Assembly: GCA_040235555.1 (NCBI GenBank)
Contig: JBECKZ010000119.1
Location: 1 to 17,773, forward strand
Direction of reading: 5' to 3'
Source of the DNA: RI-92 sp040235555
GTDB lineage: Bacteria; Pseudomonadota; Gammaproteobacteria; UBA6429; Thiohalophilaceae
Length of the DNA: 17,773 bases
Shown here: one piece after another, positions 14,804 to 17,773 of the stretch
Layout of the letters: each line of letters begins with the position of its first letter
Numbering within the stretch: the stretch's first letter is position 1
Position numbers and translations under genes: made by a program
Notes under the pieces: generated by a model
What the model saw: the letters and a program-made list of their open reading frames with translations, nothing else
The model's database searches: none
What the model was told of the DNA's origin: nothing

Positions 14804-14835
14804 CAATCGCGATCCGTTTATCGGCTCCCTGAAGT

Positions 14836-16002
14836 TCAAGTCATTATGCCTGTTACGATACGATTCCGACCTTCCTTTTTAGCCTTGTACAAGGCATCGT
14901 CTGCCATAACTCTTATTAAGCCGGCATGATTTTTAGATTCTGGTACCATTGTTGCGACACCAATACTCAAGGTTAAATACGGTGATATTGCTGAACTTTC
15001 ATGTGGTATCTTGTATGTGGCAAGCTCATTGCGAATCTTTTCTGCCACATTAATTGCTTCCTTCTCGCCTGTCTCAGGCAAGATAACTGCAAACTCCTCA
15101 CCACCAAAGCGGGCCGCCATATCGACAGAACGTCTTACATTGTTTTGCAATATTTGTGATACCTTCACCAGGCACTGGTCACCACCCTCGTGCCCATAGG
15201 TATCATTAAATTGCTTGAAATAATCAATATCTATAAACAGGAGTGACAATGGTTGCTGGTTACGTTGATGCCGGTTCCATTCATTTGACAAGTATTTATC
15301 CATCGAACGACGGTTATCAAGCTTAGTCAATTCATCCCTATCTGCCAATTCAGCTAGTAATCGATTAGATTCGGAAAGCTGGTTGGCAAGCTGTTCATTT
15401 TTAAAACGTAATTTGAGTGAGTTGGCCAACCGATTGTGAAACCTGATCGCCGAAACATACATCAAGACAATGTAAATAATGAATAGGCCAGTGAGCTCGG
15501 CAAAACCTTCGCTGGTCTGTCGTAGCATGACAAAAATCAGGCAAAGAACCGGGGGCAAATAAAACGCGGGGAATGCGATAAAGAATGGTGTATTTGTATT
15601 AAAGGCACCTGCAGTAATACCTGTATAAATCACAAAAAGTATCACCTGGTAAGGAGCAGGCCACGACGTTTCAAACAGAAACGCCAGACCACCCCAGATT
15701 ATGCCGGACAGGAATGTTCCCAGGACATAAGCATAGCCCCATTTTTTGATGATCAAATAATCAGTGATTACTTTTTTATTAAAAGTTACGGTTTCAATGA
15801 TACGAATGACTGAGAGAAGTATCATGAACGTTAACCAGATTAAAAGGGTTGTGTGGCTGGAAACTTTCCAAAACATCGCAACACTGATAAGTGCAGTCAA
15901 GAGCCCCAGAAACTGAATCGTTACGCCCTGATGATAAACAAGGCGGATTTGTTCGGCTCGCACCTCATCACTGGCTTTGTCGGGTAACAGGAAATTAATC
16001 AT
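14836..16002 (-). CDS. Membrane-bound GGDEF diguanylate cyclase
   Basis: A 388-aa inner-membrane protein. Six hydrophobic segments (roughly 30-46, 52-70, 90-110, 117-135, 140-160 and 168-186) form an N-terminal sensor region of no recognised name. A short coiled-coil linker (about 198-220) leads to the GGDEF domain (220-386). The domain has DRDELTKLDNRRSM (221-234), FIDIDYFKQFND (256-267) and an active-site GGEEF (300-304). The product-inhibition I-site RSVD (291-294) is placed five residues before it, as in PleD. Synthesis of cyclic di-GMP from GTP with feedback inhibition is expected. The signal is unknown. It is transcribed alone, with a promoter at 16032-16061 and a weak ribosome binding site. 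Confidence 0.92.
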   Translation of the reverse strand: MINFLLPDKASDEVRAEQIRLVYHQGVTIQFLGLLTALISVAMFWKVSSHTTLLIWLTFMILLSVIRIIETVTFNKKVITDYLIIKKWGYAYVLGTFLSGIIWGGLAFLFETSWPAPYQVILFVIYTGITAGAFNTNTPFFIAFPAFYLPPVLCLIFVMLRQTSEGFAELTGLFIIYIVLMYVSAIRFHNRLANSLKLRFKNEQLANQLSESNRLLAELADRDELTKLDNRRSMDKYLSNEWNRHQRNQQPLSLLFIDIDYFKQFNDTYGHEGGDQCLVKVSQILQNNVRRSVDMAARFGGEEFAVILPETGEKEAINVAEKIRNELATYKIPHESSAISPYLTLSIGVATMVPESKNHAGLIRVMADDALYKAKKEGRNRIVTGIMT

Positions 16003-16031
16003 TTATTTGGTATATCTACACTCGAACTTTA

Positions 16032-16061
16032 ATTATATAGTTTAGCTTTTTCTTCTGGCCA
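16032..16061 (-). promoter_or_regulatory. Promoter of the GGDEF gene
   Basis: On the minus strand TGGCCA (16061-16056) is followed by 18 bp and a perfect TATAAT (16037-16032). The -35 matches at four of six positions. The leader would be about 23 nt. Confidence 0.5.
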
Positions 16062-16259
16062 CTGCCTGTTCTTCATACACCATATACCACAGCCCGAACC
16101 TCGTAAACAGAGACAAACACTGGGTAACTTCCAGAAGTTTCATTGCCAAAGAGCTACAGGGATAGGAATGAACCAACCTCAGTTTAAACATCCTGGCAAA
16201 GGTTGCACTATCTGTGTCGACCTGTCGTGCGCATTGGGACACCCTTTTCAGGGAAAGTT

Positions 16260-16289
16260 TTGCCACTGATTTAAAGTACCCGTTATACT
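16260..16289 (+). promoter_or_regulatory. Promoter of the GST-like gene
   Basis: TTGCCA (16260-16265), an 18-bp spacer and TATACT (16284-16289). Each box has one mismatch to the sigma-70 consensus. Transcription would start near 16296, giving a leader of about 80 nt. Confidence 0.6.
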
Positions 16290-16374
16290 GGTGAAGGCTC
16301 AGTCTGCTCCTGTTCCTTTTTGACTCTTCCTTGTCTATAGTTGTGAACAAAGAATACTCAGGGAGGAATTCAGT

Positions 16375-17109
16375 ATGGACACATTACTCTATCAATTCTC
16401 GGTCTCGCATTACTGCGAAAAGGCACGCTGGTCACTCGATTATAAAAGCGTGCCATACAAGATAAAGAATCTTTTACCCGGTATGCATCGACTTACGCTA
16501 CGCGGTAAGGTAAAAGATACAACCCTACCCGTTCTTCGTATGAATGGAAACTACATCCAGGGTTCTGATCACATCATCGATTTTCTGGATGAGACCATCC
16601 CAACAAACATGCTTAGCCCTACTCATCCTGACCAGCGCGCCGAGGCAAGTCACTGGGAAAATTTTGCCTCGACTGAACTCGCTACCCCATTTGCTGTTTT
16701 TCACTATTCCCATATGCTGGAAACACCCTATTTGCTCCGCCAACGGTATATACAAAACGGACCCTGGTATGGTCCACTTTACTTTGCCATCACTTTCAAG
16801 CGTATCTGCCAGGTCATTCGGGATTTATACAAGATAAACCAAAACAGTGCTGACCAGGCTCGTGCAACAATTGAAGCTGGCCTGCAAAAACTCGAACAGC
16901 ACCTGCATTCCCGAACCTATTTGGTGGGAGATCAATTCAGCCGCGCGGATCTGTCGGTCGCCGCATTACTCTCGCCATTAGCCAGACCAGCACAACTGGC
17001 AACGAATAGCAGCAATGCATACCCGGCCTTCACGCAATTCCACACTCAGCTTGCAGATTCGCCTGTCATTCAATGGGTCAATCAGCTTTATCAAAACCAT
17101 AGAAGTTAA
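16375..17109 (+). CDS. Glutathione S-transferase family protein
   Basis: A 244-aa cytoplasmic protein with a thioredoxin-fold N-terminal domain (about 1-75) and a helical C-terminal domain (about 85-240). SHYCEKARW (11-19) is the active-site region at the start of helix 1, LPVL (51-54) carries the cis-Pro, and GSDHIIDFLDE (63-73) is the glutathione gamma-glutamyl contact region. FSRADLSVAALL (188-199) is the N-capping box and hydrophobic staple of GST C-terminal domains. Which of Ser11 or Cys14 would activate glutathione is not clear, and the substrate is unknown. A strong ribosome binding site GGGAGGA precedes the ATG. It is transcribed alone from its own promoter. Confidence 0.9.
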   Translation: MDTLLYQFSVSHYCEKARWSLDYKSVPYKIKNLLPGMHRLTLRGKVKDTTLPVLRMNGNYIQGSDHIIDFLDETIPTNMLSPTHPDQRAEASHWENFASTELATPFAVFHYSHMLETPYLLRQRYIQNGPWYGPLYFAITFKRICQVIRDLYKINQNSADQARATIEAGLQKLEQHLHSRTYLVGDQFSRADLSVAALLSPLARPAQLATNSSNAYPAFTQFHTQLADSPVIQWVNQLYQNHRS

Positions 17110-17146
17110 TTGCAGCATGATTTGACCTGCATGTGGCCTGGCCATC

Positions 17147-17181
17147 AGTTATCGATAACTTTTGAGTAATATTTTTTACTC
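17147..17181 (+). terminator. Weak hairpins after the GST gene
   Basis: A perfect 14-bp palindrome AGTTATCGATAACT (17147-17160) is followed by TTTT, and next to it GAGTAA (17164-17169) pairs with TTACTC (17176-17181) around a T-rich loop. Both stems are AT-rich, so termination is only possible, not certain. The rest of 17110-17370 shows nothing recognisable. Confidence 0.35.
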
Positions 17182-17370
17182 TTCTCCCAGGCATTCATGC
17201 AACGCTGCCGCGTCTAAATACCATCAATTGGATCTACTTATACGTATTTCTGTGACATGTCTGCAGATTTTCGGACTGAATATGCAAAAAAAGAATGGAA
17301 ATTTTCTATTTAGTGCGTATATTTACTGTAGCCATAATCCTTAACTCATTGATTCCGTGATAGATTATCC

Positions 17371-17773
17371 ATGAAAATCAAATTTAACCCGGTTCTGTAT
17401 ATTTTTGTCTTTTATATTTGCATAAGCGCATTTCTCATCTTTTCGTATTTTAATTTTCAGCAATCCCTGTCTGATGTTCATGCAGTCAATCTCAATCCTG
17501 TTGCATATGGACTGTTGATTGTCAGTTCAATTGTTCTGGCTTTGTCATTATTCAGCCTTTTTCGAATACCATTCTTCCATTATTTATTCAAAATGATGCA
17601 TTTATGGATGGTCATCCTGTGTGGCTTTAGCTTGTTTCTGTATTTTAAATATGGACACATGCTGAGCGACGTTATCAAAACTATTACACCACAAAAAATT
17701 GCTGAAATCTTTCCTGGTACAGACCCTGATGTCTTCAACCCCCTTGTCAGCCTGGTTCACAATGGCCTAAAAG
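17371..17773 (+). CDS. Unknown membrane protein, N-terminal part only
   Basis: The frame is open from an ATG at 17371 to the window end (134 codons). Three hydrophobic segments are visible, at about residues 8-27, 44-64 and 74-92. They are followed by a more polar stretch, IKTITPQKIAEIFPG (about 102-116), that may start an outside or periplasmic domain. Base composition is lower in GC than in most neighbours. The ribosome binding site is weak. An N-terminal membrane region of this type often precedes a sulfatase-like or sensor domain, but the cut prevents any family call. Confidence 0.6.
   Translation, partial: MKIKFNPVLYIFVFYICISAFLIFSYFNFQQSLSDVHAVNLNPVAYGLLIVSSIVLALSLFSLFRIPFFHYLFKMMHLWMVILCGFSLFLYFKYGHMLSDVIKTITPQKIAEIFPGTDPDVFNPLVSLVHNGLK

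Larger units (their letters stand above)
16003..16374. other. Intergenic region between divergent GGDEF and GST genes
   Basis: It holds the promoters of both neighbours. A minus-strand open frame (16350-16042, 102 codons from TTG) lacks a ribosome binding site, is rich in Arg, Ser and Cys without family resemblance, and overlaps the GST promoter; it is not called. Nothing else is recognised. Confidence 0.5.

Noticed and set aside
16042..16350. 102-codon open frame on the minus strand between the GGDEF and GST genes
   Set aside because: It needs a TTG start without a ribosome binding site, has no family resemblance, and runs over the GST promoter.
1..17773. CRISPR array, tRNA, rRNA or intact insertion sequence
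   Set aside because: No regularly spaced repeats, no tRNA cloverleaf or rRNA sequence, and no complete transposase were seen.

Overview
The window reads as chromosomal DNA of a free-living gammaproteobacterium with intermediate GC. The evidence is protein style (TetR, TrkA_C, DUF21 and Rieske homologues), a sigma-54 promoter next to nif-type accessory genes, an active-looking diguanylate cyclase, and several decayed REP-associated tyrosine transposase (RAYT) loci between genes. The genus cannot be named from sequence alone.

Layout. (1) 1-2054, minus: a TetR regulator, a class I methyltransferase and an Asp-nucleophile alpha/beta hydrolase (cut by the window edge) form a tightly coupled operon. 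Its promoter has an 18-bp palindrome just downstream of the -10 box, which suggests autorepression. (2) 2183-4274, minus: a membrane-anchored metallophosphoesterase and a secreted single-domain rhodanese. The rhodanese has a terminator behind it and a cluster of TTATGT half-sites in front. (3) 4826-7680: a NifX-like protein diverges from a NifF-like flavodoxin plus a small Rieske protein, and a strong -24/-12 (sigma-54) promoter faces the flavodoxin. A tandem cyclic-nucleotide-domain protein without a DNA-binding domain follows. (4) 8096-9016, plus: a DUF4382-type lipoprotein closed by a strong hairpin. (5) 14560-9153, minus: a four-gene membrane and cation module. It encodes a small TrkA_C membrane protein with a P-loop-like segment, a P-type ATPase resembling Na,K-ATPase (P2C), a DUF21/CNNM-type protein and a Sm_multidrug_ex-type protein. 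(6) 14836-17773: a membrane GGDEF protein (minus), a GST-like protein (plus) and the start of an unknown membrane protein (plus).

The two most notable systems are the nif-accessory divergon under probable sigma-54 control, with no nitrogenase genes in view, and the cation module. The module's ATPase keeps most residues of the Na,K-ATPase ion sites but has Asn at the position of Asp926 and lacks the beta-subunit-binding loop. At least two, probably three, intergenic regions hold wrecked 5' ends of RAYT genes, and short copies of a CAGAGTAAAAA end-like motif occur at two sites.
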